A stretch of DNA of 64,000 nucleotides, from the NCBI GenBank assembly GCA_046295455.1, contig JBKBNI010000012.1, positions 1 to 64,000 of the forward strand, given 5' to 3'. A program made the position numbers and the translations under genes. Positions 34,617 through 43,541 of the stretch are shown piece by piece. Origin of the DNA: Thermaurantimonas sp046295455 (GTDB lineage Bacteria; Bacteroidota; Bacteroidia; Flavobacteriales; Schleiferiaceae). A model generated the notes under the pieces. It was not told the DNA's origin. It did not search any database and saw only the letters and a program-made list of their open reading frames with translations. Numbering within the stretch: position 1 is the stretch's first letter; every line of letters begins with the position of its first letter.

Positions 34617-35903
34617 CTATACGAATTTTACCAGGAAATAGTTTTTCTTGCCTTTTTGAATCAGCATAAATTTTCCGTTTAAAATCTGGTCTTTGCTAAT
34701 GGACTGTTCTATTGACCACTTTTCTTTATTAATCATTACGGCTCCCTGCTGAAGCATTCGCCGTGCCTCACCTCGTGAGGGGAAGGCTTTGGCTATATCT
34801 GCCAGAAAAATTGCAGGATCGACGGGCGGATCTATTGACAATCTGCTGACCTCTGATCCTGGCACACCTTCGAATACCTGCAGAAATGTGCGCTCATCCA
34901 GCGACCTTAGGTCATCGGCAGATGATTTGCCAAAAAGGATCTCCGAGGCTTTTAAGGCAGAGGTAAATTCAGCCGCTCCGTGTACCAAGGTAGTAACTTC
35001 CCTTCCTAAGACTTTTTGTAAAATGCGTAAATGCGCTGCATTTCGGTGCTCAGCGACAAGAGAATCAATTTCTTCCCTTGACAGTGTAGTAAAAATCTTT
35101 ATGTATTTCTCGGCATCTTCATCGGATACATTGAGCCAGAATTGATAGAATGCGTACGGAGAGGTTTTGACGGGGTCCAACCAGACACTTCCGCTTTCGG
35201 TTTTGCCAAATTTTGTTCCATCGGCTTTGGTGATCAGAGGTACTGTCAGAGCGTATGCAGTGCCCCCTTCCATGCGCCGGATGAGCTCTGTGCCAGTCAC
35301 GATATTTCCCCATTGGTCCGATCCGCCTAATTGAATAGTTACTCCCTTGTGCTTCCACAGATGGTAGAAGTCATAACCCTGAATGAGTTGATATGAAAAC
35401 TCAGTGAAGGACATTCCACTTCCTTCTTCAATCCTTTTTCGGACAGAATCTTTTGCCATCATGTAGTTTACGGTGATGTGTTTGCCCACGTCGCGTATGA
35501 AATCCAGAAATGAAAAACCGGCCATCCAGTCATAGTTGTTTACGATTTCGGCTCGATTGCTCAATGTGTCTGAAAAGTCAAGAAATCCTGATAATTGTTT
35601 TTTAATGCAGGCAACATTGTGGGCTAATGTATCTATATCCAGTAAGTTGCGTTCGGCAGATTTAAAACTTGGATCCCCGATCATTCCGGTTGCCCCTCCG
35701 ACAAGCGCAAGCGGTTTATGACCTGCTCGCTGAAAGTGAACCAGCGTCATTACCCCAACCAGATGTCCGATATGCAAAGAATCGGCAGTAGGATCAAACC
35801 CAAGGTATGCCGTGCGCATTCCGGATTTTAAGTGTTCGGCCAAGCCTGGAGTCATGTCATGAAGCATTCCCCTCCATGTAATCGTATCAATAAAGTCAGT
35901 CAT
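34617..35903 (-). CDS. tyrS: Tyrosyl-tRNA synthetase
   Basis: Charges tRNA-Tyr. 428 residues with the class I signatures HIGH (44-47, SLHIGHLVG) and the KMSKS-like KFGKT (231-235), the tyrosine-binding GYDFYHL and GGSDQWGN, and an S4 RNA-binding domain at the C terminus (about 355-428, AFPSRGEARRML...NGKFMLIQKGKK). Length is typical of bacterial TyrRS. The hemH gene starts 24 bp after it. A TAnnTTTG element lies just before the start. Confidence 0.96.
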   Translation of the reverse strand: MTDFIDTITWRGMLHDMTPGLAEHLKSGMRTAYLGFDPTADSLHIGHLVGVMTLVHFQRAGHKPLALVGGATGMIGDPSFKSAERNLLDIDTLAHNVACIKKQLSGFLDFSDTLSNRAEIVNNYDWMAGFSFLDFIRDVGKHITVNYMMAKDSVRKRIEEGSGMSFTEFSYQLIQGYDFYHLWKHKGVTIQLGGSDQWGNIVTGTELIRRMEGGTAYALTVPLITKADGTKFGKTESGSVWLDPVKTSPYAFYQFWLNVSDEDAEKYIKIFTTLSREEIDSLVAEHRNAAHLRILQKVLGREVTTLVHGAAEFTSALKASEILFGKSSADDLRSLDERTFLQVFEGVPGSEVSRLSIDPPVDPAIFLADIAKAFPSRGEARRMLQQGAVMINKEKWSIEQSISKDQILNGKFMLIQKGKKNYFLVKFV

Positions 35904-35922
35904 CTCTTAAAAATCACGTGCA

Positions 35923-35930
35923 CAAATGTA
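35923..35930 (-). promoter_or_regulatory. -7 element before tyrS
   Basis: On the minus strand this is TACATTTG, an exact TAnnTTTG match, 20 bp upstream of the tyrS start. No convincing -33 element. Confidence 0.45.
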
Positions 35931-36190
35931 AAGAAGTCGATTTTTGAAATGCGGGTCTTACCACATGCACCTTTTTCTGTAAACCGGTATTTGATTCTCA
36001 AAAATTAAAAAAGCAATATTAAAATACGAATTTATTTTAGTGAAAATTTAATAGACGAATTAAAATAGTAAGTATTTTTCTTAACTTTAAAAATTGTACC
36101 CTTGGAAAACTAATTTAACATTTTGGTATTTTTTAAAAAAAAGAAAAACCATCGGCAGTAATCTTTGCGTACAAAATAGTAAAAGCTACA

Positions 36191-36673
36191 ATGAGCATTA
36201 ATAATCGGGGATTAATTCTTACGCTTCGAATGTTTACCATTGTTTTGATTTTGTTAATACCGCTAGACTTCGCTTTATCCTTGATTCCCGGTCGTTTTGG
36301 AAGCTATTTTAGTAACCATTACATTGCAATAATATCATTGATCTTACTTCTGATACTGTTTCTTCTTCGAATCAAATATTTCTACTTTGAAGCAGAATAT
36401 GAGATTATACACCTAAGGCAAAGGCCACTATTGTTTGACTACATGACACTGCTTAATTCATATGGATACAGCAGATATGAGTTCCCCAAGAAATTATTGA
36501 AGGATGTTTACCTTGAGAATTTTCTATGGTTTAAGACTTTGGTTTTTGTCGTGGAGACCAGCAATGGAAAAACAAGAGAGCGTTCTGTAGATGTTACTTA
36601 CCTGTCCAGCAGAAAACTCGATGAAGTATTGAGAACGATGAAGTCAATCGCCCAACAAAACAAGCTGGTTTAA
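36191..36673 (+). CDS. Small membrane protein with two TM helices, unknown function
   Basis: 160 residues. Two hydrophobic helices (about 10-33, LRMFTIVLILLIPLDFALSL, and about 44-60, YIAIISLILLLILFLL) are followed by a soluble domain with alternating beta-strands (FYFEAEYEIIHL, FLWFKTLVFVVETSNGK) that resembles a PH-like or bPH module. No signal peptide; predicted inner-membrane protein with a cytoplasmic tail. Not recognised. The 287 bp upstream are A/T-rich with no evident gene. Confidence 0.65.
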   Translation: MSINNRGLILTLRMFTIVLILLIPLDFALSLIPGRFGSYFSNHYIAIISLILLLILFLLRIKYFYFEAEYEIIHLRQRPLLFDYMTLLNSYGYSRYEFPKKLLKDVYLENFLWFKTLVFVVETSNGKTRERSVDVTYLSSRKLDEVLRTMKSIAQQNKLV

Positions 36674-36683
36674 ATCTTTGACC

Positions 36684-36691
36684 TACTTTTG
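36684..36691 (+). promoter_or_regulatory. -7 element before the cytochrome-b-like/hflX unit
   Basis: TACTTTTG matches TAnnTTTG and lies 22 bp before the ATG at 36713, suggesting that this operon has its own promoter. Confidence 0.45.
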
Positions 36692-36712
36692 CACACAAGG
36701 AATAAATAATGT

Positions 36713-37153
36713 ATGTACATCGGATTAAAGCATCTGCACTCATTTCTGCCTTATATTTTCTTCGCTTCGGGTTTATTTCTTCTGACCCGTTCAATTATCG
36801 GCTGGAGGGCACGGAGGACATATTCTAAAATTGACAATACACTGCGGGTAGTTGTATTGAGTCTGGCACACATACAACTAATCATAGGTGTAATACTGTA
36901 TATCATCTCTCCGATCACGAAAAGTGCTTTTGAAAATTTCGGTGCCGCCATGAAAGACTCTATTCTTCGGTTGTATGCTGTAGAGCACATTACCGTTAAT
37001 ATAATTGCAATTATTCTGATCACGGTAGGCAGCGTAAAAGTGAAAAGAGAAATCATTGAGTTTAAAAAACACAAATGGGCAGCGCTTTTCTTTGGATTCG
37101 GTATGATACTGATTCTAAGTAGGATACCCTGGCATGTCTGGCCTGGTCTATGA
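36713..37153 (+). CDS. Four-helix membrane protein of the Bacteroidota cytochrome-b-like family
   Basis: 146 residues with four TM segments (about 10-28, 46-66, 87-105, 124-141). Histidines H7, H9, H53 (SLAHIQLIIG) and H92 (VEHITVNI) sit near or within helices, and MKDSILRLYAVEHI resembles the family often annotated as cytochrome B in flavobacteria; haem binding is plausible but unproven. It overlaps the next gene by 4 bases (37150-37153), so the two are translationally coupled. Function unknown. Confidence 0.75.
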   Translation: MYIGLKHLHSFLPYIFFASGLFLLTRSIIGWRARRTYSKIDNTLRVVVLSLAHIQLIIGVILYIISPITKSAFENFGAAMKDSILRLYAVEHITVNIIAIILITVGSVKVKREIIEFKKHKWAALFFGFGMILILSRIPWHVWPGL

Positions 37154-38370
37154 TTGAAAACCAACGCAAAGCGACATTTTCGAGGGAAAAAGCAATACTG
37201 GTAGGGGTAAGCGTACCCGGCCAAAGCGATCAGAAGACGTTCGAATATCTTGAAGAACTTCGGTTTCTGGCTGATACAGCTGGTGCGGATGTGCTTGACA
37301 CAATCGTACAAAAACTCCAAAAACCCAACCCTGCTACATATATTGGAACGGGTAAGCTGGAAGAATTATCCGAAAAAGTCAATGCACTGGAATGCAATAT
37401 GGTCATATTCGATGACGAGCTAAGCGCCACCCAAATCCGGAATCTCGAACGCGTTTTAAAAGTTAAAATCCTGGATCGCACCAACTTGATTCTTGATATT
37501 TTCGCTGCACGAGCACGTACAGCTCATGCGTGCACACAGGTGCAACTGGCCCAGTATGAATACCTCTTACCTCGCCTGACCCGCATGTGGACACACCTTG
37601 AGCGCCAGAAAGGGGGGATAGGCCTGAGAGGACCCGGTGAAACCCAGATTGAGACCGACCGCAGAATTATACAGCAGAAAATTTCTCTGCTGAAAGAAAA
37701 GCTTCGCAAAATAGATCGTCAAATGGCCAATCAGCGAAAAAACAGACATGAAATGGTAAGGGTCTCACTGGTGGGATATACTAATGTAGGCAAATCAACA
37801 TTGATGAATCTGCTTTCGAAGTCGGATGTGTTTGCCGAAAACAAGCTCTTTGCCACCTTAGATACAACTGTGAGAAAAGTCGTACTCAATGATGTAAGTT
37901 TTTTGCTGAGTGATACAGTGGGTTTTATCCGAAAACTCCCCACTCAACTCATCGAATCTTTTAAATCAACACTGGATGAAGTACGAGAATCCGATCTTCT
38001 GCTACACGTAGTCGATATTTCTCACCCCGCATTTGAAGACCACATTCACACCGTAAATTCAACCATTAAAGATATTTTAAATGGAGAAGATAAAAAAATT
38101 GTCATGGTTTTTAACAAAATAGACCTGTATAAACCTTCTGAACGAGATCCTGACGACCTGATGCCCATACATTCTGATCAACTTACCATTGACGAATGGC
38201 AAAAGACCTGGATGGCTAAAACGCATGGTGATTGCGTATTTATCTCTGCTGAAAAAAAAGAAAATATTGATTCATTAAAAGAACTTTTGTATCAACAGGT
38301 ACGTAAAATTCAACATACACGATATCCTTATTTCAAGGCATATCCGCCAAATTTAACTCGTGAATCATGA
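37150..38370 (+). CDS. hflX: GTPase HflX
   Basis: 406 residues. The HflX N-terminal domain includes KPNPATYIGTGKLEEL, FDDELSATQIRNLE and the glycine-rich segment GGIGLRGPGETQIETDRR (155-172). The GTPase core has G1 GYTNVGKST (209-217), DTVGF for G3, and NKID for G4. HflX binds the 50S subunit and splits stalled or 100S ribosomes under heat stress. It overlaps the membrane protein gene upstream and the reductase gene downstream by 4 bases each. Confidence 0.95.
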   Translation: MIENQRKATFSREKAILVGVSVPGQSDQKTFEYLEELRFLADTAGADVLDTIVQKLQKPNPATYIGTGKLEELSEKVNALECNMVIFDDELSATQIRNLERVLKVKILDRTNLILDIFAARARTAHACTQVQLAQYEYLLPRLTRMWTHLERQKGGIGLRGPGETQIETDRRIIQQKISLLKEKLRKIDRQMANQRKNRHEMVRVSLVGYTNVGKSTLMNLLSKSDVFAENKLFATLDTTVRKVVLNDVSFLLSDTVGFIRKLPTQLIESFKSTLDEVRESDLLLHVVDISHPAFEDHIHTVNSTIKDILNGEDKKIVMVFNKIDLYKPSERDPDDLMPIHSDQLTIDEWQKTWMAKTHGDCVFISAEKKENIDSLKELLYQQVRKIQHTRYPYFKAYPPNLTRES

Positions 38371-39428
38371 AATATACCACTCTTGGAAGTTCAGGTCTTA
38401 AGGTCTCGGAAGTTTGCTTCGGTACGATGGGTCTCGGTGAGAATTGGAACTGGGGCGCTGACCGACAGACATCCTTACAACTGCTCGAAACATTTGCAAA
38501 AGTCGGAGGTAACTTCCTGGACACAGCCAACCTCTACACCGATGGCACCAGCGAAAAAATCATTGGAGACTTTATTCAAGCTGACCGCGATTCTTTTGTT
38601 ATAGCTACAAAATATACCCTGGCTGACAATCGACCCGGAATTAAGTCGGTACTGGATGGTGGAAGAGGCAACGTAAACGGTACCGGAAACAACCGAAAAA
38701 ATCTTTTCAGAAGCCTCACCAATAGTCTGAAACGACTTAATACGGAATATGTTGACATTCTATACCTTCATATTTGGGATGCCCTTACACCGGTAGAGGA
38801 GGTCATGAGAGCCTTTGACGATGTCGTATCCAGAGGCCTTGTGCATTATATCGCCATAAGCGATACGCCCGCCTGGGTGGTTAGCAGGGCACAAACAATG
38901 GCAGAGCTAAGAGGATGGGCGCAGATTCAGGCGTTGCAGATAGAATACAGCCTGCTTCAGAGAACTCCTGAGCGCGAGCTGATTCCTATGGCTATGGACC
39001 TGGGTCTGACCATCACTCCATGGGCACCTCTGGCTGGCGGAGCATTGACAGGAAAGTATTTGAGAGGAGAGAGGGGCAGATTGCCGGCCAACAGCAAGCG
39101 ATTAGGACCAAGAGAGGAGGTAATTACGAGAGAGGTGGTGCGTATCGCTGAGTTGTATGGGGTGCCCCCAAGCCTGGTAGCTTTGCGATGGACAATGCAG
39201 CAGGGCTTTAGGTCCATTCCCGTAGTCGGTGCGACAAATGTCCGGCAATTGATTGAAAATTTAAAGGTTGTAGATTTTGTACTCGAGCAGCATCATGTGC
39301 AAGAGTTGAATACTATATCTGAAATCGATCTGGGTTTCCCCGGAGCATTCTTCCGAGAAGAGGGAGTCAGGCAGTCGGTGTATGGTGGGTATTATGATAA
39401 AATATACCGCCCTGGTCTTCCGGAGTAA
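38367..39428 (+). CDS. Aldo/keto reductase
   Basis: 353 residues, a TIM-barrel NAD(P)H-dependent oxidoreductase: LKVSEVCFGTMGLG, the catalytic-region GGNFLDTANLYTDGTSEKII (Asp-Tyr), YLHIWDALTPVEEV and the NADP-binding C-terminal IPVVGATNVRQLIENL. It belongs to the AKR7/11/12-like group and its substrate is unknown. Overlaps hflX by 4 bases, so it is the third gene of that unit; a functional link to ribosome rescue is not obvious. Converges on the DUF2007 gene with 18 bp between. Confidence 0.88.
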   Translation: MKYTTLGSSGLKVSEVCFGTMGLGENWNWGADRQTSLQLLETFAKVGGNFLDTANLYTDGTSEKIIGDFIQADRDSFVIATKYTLADNRPGIKSVLDGGRGNVNGTGNNRKNLFRSLTNSLKRLNTEYVDILYLHIWDALTPVEEVMRAFDDVVSRGLVHYIAISDTPAWVVSRAQTMAELRGWAQIQALQIEYSLLQRTPERELIPMAMDLGLTITPWAPLAGGALTGKYLRGERGRLPANSKRLGPREEVITREVVRIAELYGVPPSLVALRWTMQQGFRSIPVVGATNVRQLIENLKVVDFVLEQHHVQELNTISEIDLGFPGAFFREEGVRQSVYGGYYDKIYRPGLPE

Positions 39429-39446
39429 ACATGCAATGGTCAGAAC

Positions 39447-39674
39447 CTAACCGTGATCATCATAATACACATCCAAGGCTTTTTCATAATCGCTGATAAG
39501 AACGTATATATCAATTTTGAATCCGCTGATTCCTGTGCCCAAAAGTGTGCTTATATGCTGGTCTTTCACAAAGGTCTTTATGTCATGACCTCTTAGCTTT
39601 GAGCACACTATAAGTGCTTCGGAGTGAGAACCAACAGAAGTCAGCAAAACCCATTGATTTTCAGCGATGTTCAT
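39447..39674 (-). CDS. Small DUF2007-type protein
   Basis: 75 residues. The sequence WVLLTSVGSHSEALIVCSKL, then FVKDQHISTLLGTGI and DIYVLISDYEKALDVY, matches the DUF2007 (putative signal-transducing) fold, an open alpha/beta sandwich like PII/ACT. No signal peptide or membrane segment. Its start overlaps the gldD stop by 4 bases (39671-39674), so it is the last gene of the gld unit. No function is established for the family. Confidence 0.75.
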   Translation of the reverse strand: MNIAENQWVLLTSVGSHSEALIVCSKLRGHDIKTFVKDQHISTLLGTGISGFKIDIYVLISDYEKALDVYYDDHG

Positions 39675-40231
39675 TTCCAGTTCAGCGTTTCGACGATGTG
39701 ACGCATCTCCCTTCCAAGAAAATGGGTGACCGGTCCTGTGCTGTCTATATTTGGTTGAGAGTGTACGTATGCTGTACCTCTTAGGAAGTGCCGAGTGCTG
39801 TCTGTCACAAAAAACTGATAATTTGTCGCTGTATTACCGTATATTTCGTATAAAATCCCGAAGACCTGCCTGCTCTGATCGGTGTAGATGTGTTCAGAAA
39901 TACCATCTGCGCGGATGCCGTGTTTAAATGCAAATTCCTTAGCATCTTTCAGCAACGTATCCAGATTTCCTGAAATTGGCTTGTATGTAAGTTGAATTAC
40001 GGAGTGGATGCTTTTATAGTGTATGTCCTCCCAGCAGGCGTTCTCTTTTTTTTGCAGAATCGTAGCTTGCTGATTAACATCAAAGGTGTACGGGCACATC
40101 GGATTCTCATATGCAATGTACAAGGTGTCGGGCAGTGAGATTCTGAAATACCCGATCGGCCTGGGTGAGTATGCTTGCTGGCAACCGGTCAGTAGTATAA
40201 TCAAAAAATTGAATTTCAGCAGTTTGGTCAT
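39671..40231 (-). CDS. gldD: Gliding motility lipoprotein GldD
   Basis: 186 residues with a lipoprotein signal (lipobox LLTGC, C17 lipidated). Diagnostic parts: YSPRPIGYFRISLPDTLYI, PYTFDVNQQATI, and the later FAFKHGIRADGISEHIYTD. GldD is an essential part of gliding in Flavobacterium and is linked to T9SS-dependent surface adhesin movement; its biochemical role is unclear. Overlaps gldE and the DUF2007 gene by 4 bases each. The gld genes fit the T9SS cargo at both window ends. Confidence 0.92.
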   Translation of the reverse strand: MTKLLKFNFLIILLTGCQQAYSPRPIGYFRISLPDTLYIAYENPMCPYTFDVNQQATILQKKENACWEDIHYKSIHSVIQLTYKPISGNLDTLLKDAKEFAFKHGIRADGISEHIYTDQSRQVFGILYEIYGNTATNYQFFVTDSTRHFLRGTAYVHSQPNIDSTGPVTHFLGREMRHIVETLNWK

Positions 40232-41544
40232 TCAGCGATTTTTGAAACTTTTAGCCGTTTAATCCTCCTTTTTTCAAACGCCTCTACTTTAAATATAAAG
40301 GATGCATAGCTGACTTCCTGATTAAGCGCCGGTGTATTTCCTACAATTTCTAAAATCAATCCTCCCAATGTTTCAGAGTCTCCTTTTACATCATCAAACA
40401 GATCATCAGGCACATTCATGATTTTACAAAATTCGCTGATGGCAGTTTTACCTTCAAAAATGTAATTTTTTTCGTCGATCTGTGTGTAGACAGGCGACTC
40501 CATATCAAACTCATCATTTATTTCACCGACGACCTCTTCGATTACATCTTCGAGTGTAACCAGGCCTGATGTGCCACCATATTCGTCCACTACGATGGCA
40601 ATATGAATTTTCTTTTGTCTGAACTCCTGTAGAAGATCATCTATCTTTTTTGATTCAGGTACAAAATATGCGCTTCTGATCTTGGATTTCCAGTCAAAAT
40701 CGCTCTGGTCCAGGTACATAAGTATATCTTTGATATATAAGATGCCTGTAATGTGATCAAGATCCATGTCATATACCGGCAGCCTCGAGTAACCCGTTTT
40801 TCGGATTTCTTTAAGCACATCCGAAAATGAAGCAGTATTTGATATGGCGCATATATCGATTCGGGGGGTCATCACTTGTTTGACCGTGATCGTACCAAAA
40901 CGGACAATTTCTTTGTACAGCGTGTTGGAGTGTTCTGTTGGATCGTTATTTGTAATTTCGAGTGCCTGAGTCAGGTCGTCTACAGAGATTTTTTCATTGG
41001 TTTTTACTTTGAAGTAATTGTCAAAAAATTCAGAAATTTTCAGAAGGGCATAAATCATCGGCTTAAACAGGAATGAGAAGAAATAAATAGGGCCGATGAG
41101 ATTGCGACTGATTTGCATTTTAAACTTTGTCGCTAGCACCTTGGGTATGATTTCACCAAAAAACAGGATGATTGATGTAATAGCAGTAAGCTCAAACAGC
41201 AATTTGATGTTTTGATTGTCCCGGAAGTCAAACAGCTGATCAGACAAGTAAGAACTCAGGATGACAATGCTCACATTTACCAGATTATTGCCGATCAATA
41301 TTGTGGCTAGCGTTTTCTTCTTCTCTTCATAGATTTGAGAGAGCTTGGCGGAGAGCTGCTTATCTTGCACTTTTAGTTCATCCAAATCGCTGATTTTAAG
41401 AGAAAAGATAGCAACTTCTGCCGATGAAAACAGTGCGGATGTAAGCAGTAGTACAATCAACATTCCCACAGGAATCAGCAAGGAGGGAGTGATTCCTCTG
41501 AATAAGATATCAGCCTGTAAATACGGGTCCGGGTCTGCGTCCAA
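40228..41544 (-). CDS. gldE: Gliding motility-associated protein GldE (CNNM/CorC-type)
   Basis: 438 residues. Four hydrophobic segments in the N-terminal DUF21 part (about 15-200; ALFSSAEVAIFSLKISDLDE marks it), two CBS domains (about 215-340: TVKQVMTPRIDICAI, IVVDEYGGTSGLVTLEDVIE), and a C-terminal CorC_HlyC domain (about 350-436). The family includes magnesium/cobalt efflux-like proteins; GldE supports gliding, possibly by helping GldD, whose gene overlaps it by 4 bases. Follows ssb by 50 bp. Confidence 0.93.
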   Translation of the reverse strand: MDADPDPYLQADILFRGITPSLLIPVGMLIVLLLTSALFSSAEVAIFSLKISDLDELKVQDKQLSAKLSQIYEEKKKTLATILIGNNLVNVSIVILSSYLSDQLFDFRDNQNIKLLFELTAITSIILFFGEIIPKVLATKFKMQISRNLIGPIYFFSFLFKPMIYALLKISEFFDNYFKVKTNEKISVDDLTQALEITNNDPTEHSNTLYKEIVRFGTITVKQVMTPRIDICAISNTASFSDVLKEIRKTGYSRLPVYDMDLDHITGILYIKDILMYLDQSDFDWKSKIRSAYFVPESKKIDDLLQEFRQKKIHIAIVVDEYGGTSGLVTLEDVIEEVVGEINDEFDMESPVYTQIDEKNYIFEGKTAISEFCKIMNVPDDLFDDVKGDSETLGGLILEIVGNTPALNQEVSYASFIFKVEAFEKRRIKRLKVSKIAE

Positions 41545-41594
41545 GTGGAAAAAAATTTGGTTAAATAGTCACAGGACGTAATGATTTCCAGTTA

Positions 41595-42038
41595 TTAAAA
41601 TGGGAGATCATCATTTGTTGACTCCGATTCATAAGTAGCATTTGCTGGCTTAGTGTCCTGAGAATCTTGGGAGTTGGCGGTAGACTGTTGTGCAGATGTG
41701 CTGTTGCCTCTTGGAGATCCCAGCATGATCATATTAAGACCTTCAATTTCGGTAGAATAGCGCTTCTGCCCTCCTTCTTCCCAGGATCGTGTTTTCAATT
41801 TACCTTCTATATATACTTTATCTCCTTTTTTCAGATATTTATGCGCAGTATCTGCGAGGTTTCTCCATAGATTTACTGTATGCCATTCGGTATTGTCTAC
41901 CTTTTGACCATCTTTCAGATAGGTTTCGGTGGTGGCTATTCTCAATCTTGCCACGCTGGCGTTGTTATCTAATGTTTTGTATTCTGGGTCTGAACCTAGA
42001 TTTCCGATCAATAATACCTTGTTTAAAGCACCAGACAT
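41595..42038 (-). CDS. ssb: Single-stranded DNA-binding protein
   Basis: 147 residues. OB fold at 1-105 (LNKVLLIGNLGSDPEYKTLD, TEWHTVNLWRNLADTAHKYL, GDKVYIEGKLKTRSWEEGG), then a flexible Ser/Gln/Asn-rich tail ending in the acidic tip NDDLPF that recruits partner proteins. Forms tetramers on ssDNA in replication and repair. In the same direction as mutY (upstream) and gldE (downstream), a conserved phylum arrangement. Confidence 0.95.
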   Translation of the reverse strand: MSGALNKVLLIGNLGSDPEYKTLDNNASVARLRIATTETYLKDGQKVDNTEWHTVNLWRNLADTAHKYLKKGDKVYIEGKLKTRSWEEGGQKRYSTEIEGLNMIMLGSPRGNSTSAQQSTANSQDSQDTKPANATYESESTNDDLPF

Positions 42039-42085
42039 AATTTTATAGATATTTGTTAGAAATGCGAATATAAAAACCAGAAAGC

Positions 42086-43126
42086 TTAAGTTAAGATTTT
42101 TGCAAAAAATTTTTGAAAAGGCACCGGAAATGCCAGTTCACCCAATAGTGAAGGTACAACATATCGGATTTCCATTTTTTTGTTTTGATCTGAGAATTTC
42201 TCGGCCCTGTAAATGGTCAGATGCAAAATTTGATGTGTGAGAATGTGTCTTATAGTGGTCATTTTTTCCAAGTTCTGATGACGCAACTCAAATTCTGTTT
42301 TTTCATCAGTTGATGTTGTATCGAGCAGCAAAGGAAGTTGATACAGATTTTTCCAGATATCCCGATTATCCCGCTTGTGAACCGCAATTTTCCCATCTTT
42401 TTCAATAAATTCATAAAACAAATATCGATTTGACTTCAGCGGCTTAGGTCTTTTCAAAGGAAGTATTTCAACCTTATTGTAATGATGGGCGCTGCACTCC
42501 TGAGATAGCGGACATTCATAACAAGAGGGTTTTGCCGGCTTGCAAAGCAGAGATCCCATATCCATGAGCCCTTGATTGTAATTCGACGGAGTATCGCTCA
42601 ACTTCACGAGTTCCTTTGCTTTGGAATAAATATTTTTAGAGGTATTGAGATGATTTACGGGCGATTCAATTCCAAAAAATCGGGCGAATAACCGCGTAAC
42701 GTTGCCGTCCACCAAGGGAACGCGCTGACCAAATGCAATAGAAGCGATTGCCCCGGCTGTGTATGGCCCGATTCCCGGTAGGCCGATTAGCTCATGTACT
42801 GTCTTAGGAAAATCTCCTCCCCGCTCAACTAAGATTTTAGCGGTCTTATGCAAGTTTAGCGCACGAGAATAATAGCCAAGGCCTTGCCACATCCTTAAAA
42901 TTTCATCTTCTTCAGCTTTTGCAAGACTTAGCAGATCAGGGTACTTTTTGATAAATCTCAGGTAATAGGACATTCCCTGTTCGATTCTGGTCTGTTGAAA
43001 AATGATTTCTGCCAGCCATACGGTATATGGAGTGGGTTTCTTGCGCCACGGCAAGGGCCTCTGATGATTTTGATACCAACGTTCTACTTGTCGTACGAAA
43101 AAAGCATCTTTCGAAGATTCGCTCAT
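42086..43126 (-). CDS. mutY: A/G-specific adenine glycosylase
   Basis: Removes adenine mispaired with 8-oxoG. 346 residues from ATG 43126; longer readings enter the hup promoter region. Motifs: the catalytic glutamate E40 in WLAEIIFQQTRIEQ, helix-hairpin-helix LIGLPGIGPYTAGAIASIAF, Asp in VPLVDGNVTRLFARF, and the [4Fe-4S] loop C-X6-C-X2-C-X5-C (CKPAKPSCYECPLSQEC). The C-terminal Nudix-like 8-oxoG domain is present from about 225. First gene of the mutY-ssb-gldE-gldD unit. Confidence 0.94.
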   Translation of the reverse strand: MSESSKDAFFVRQVERWYQNHQRPLPWRKKPTPYTVWLAEIIFQQTRIEQGMSYYLRFIKKYPDLLSLAKAEEDEILRMWQGLGYYSRALNLHKTAKILVERGGDFPKTVHELIGLPGIGPYTAGAIASIAFGQRVPLVDGNVTRLFARFFGIESPVNHLNTSKNIYSKAKELVKLSDTPSNYNQGLMDMGSLLCKPAKPSCYECPLSQECSAHHYNKVEILPLKRPKPLKSNRYLFYEFIEKDGKIAVHKRDNRDIWKNLYQLPLLLDTTSTDEKTEFELRHQNLEKMTTIRHILTHQILHLTIYRAEKFSDQNKKMEIRYVVPSLLGELAFPVPFQKFFAKILT

Positions 43127-43187
43127 AAAATGTTTGTAAATCTGTGAAATAAAATAAATTAAACATTTTTTAAAAGGGGAGACACAG

Positions 43188-43195
43188 TATATTTG
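43188..43195 (+). promoter_or_regulatory. -7 element of the hup promoter
   Basis: TATATTTG is an exact TAnnTTTG match, 44 bp before the hup ATG; the run TTTTTT at 43165 lies near -33. Confidence 0.5.
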
Positions 43196-43239
43196 CAGCC
43201 CTTTAAACCAACAGGCTATAAAAATAAAACCAACGCAAT

Positions 43240-43530
43240 ATGACAAAAGCAGATCTTGTAAACAAAATTTCTGAGAAGACAGGAATGGAGAAAAATGATG
43301 TTCAGGCTGTTGTAGAGCTCTTCATGAAAGAAATTAAAGATTCAATGGAGCAAGGAAATGAGGTGTTCCTTCGTGGTTTCGGGAGTTTTATAATAAAGAG
43401 AAGAGCTCAAAAGACCGGTAGAAACATCACTGAAAATAAGACCATTACTATCCCTGCGCACAACATCCCTGCATTTAAGCCTGCAAAAGTTTTCTTAGAA
43501 GCGATTAAAGAAAAAGTACCTGCCAAATAA
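43240..43530 (+). CDS. hup: HU/IHF-family DNA-binding protein
   Basis: 96 residues. Typical histone-like protein: MTKADLVNKISEKTGMEKND, the beta-arm region FLRGFGSFIIKRRAQKTGRN, then PAHNIPAFKPAKVFLEAI. Dimer that bends DNA. Divergent from mutY and probably the first gene of the hup-TPR-mini-protein unit. Confidence 0.93.
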   Translation: MTKADLVNKISEKTGMEKNDVQAVVELFMKEIKDSMEQGNEVFLRGFGSFIIKRRAQKTGRNITENKTITIPAHNIPAFKPAKVFLEAIKEKVPAK

Positions 43531-43541
43531 AAGTCATTCAG

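Noticed and set aside
36751..37320. 189-codon open frame antisense to the cytochrome-b-like gene and hflX
   Set aside because: Opposite a convincing overlapping gene pair; no recognisable protein.
43127..43246. N-terminal extension of MutY to 43246
   Set aside because: Adds 40 residues unlike homologues and covers the hup promoter; ATG 43126 is better.
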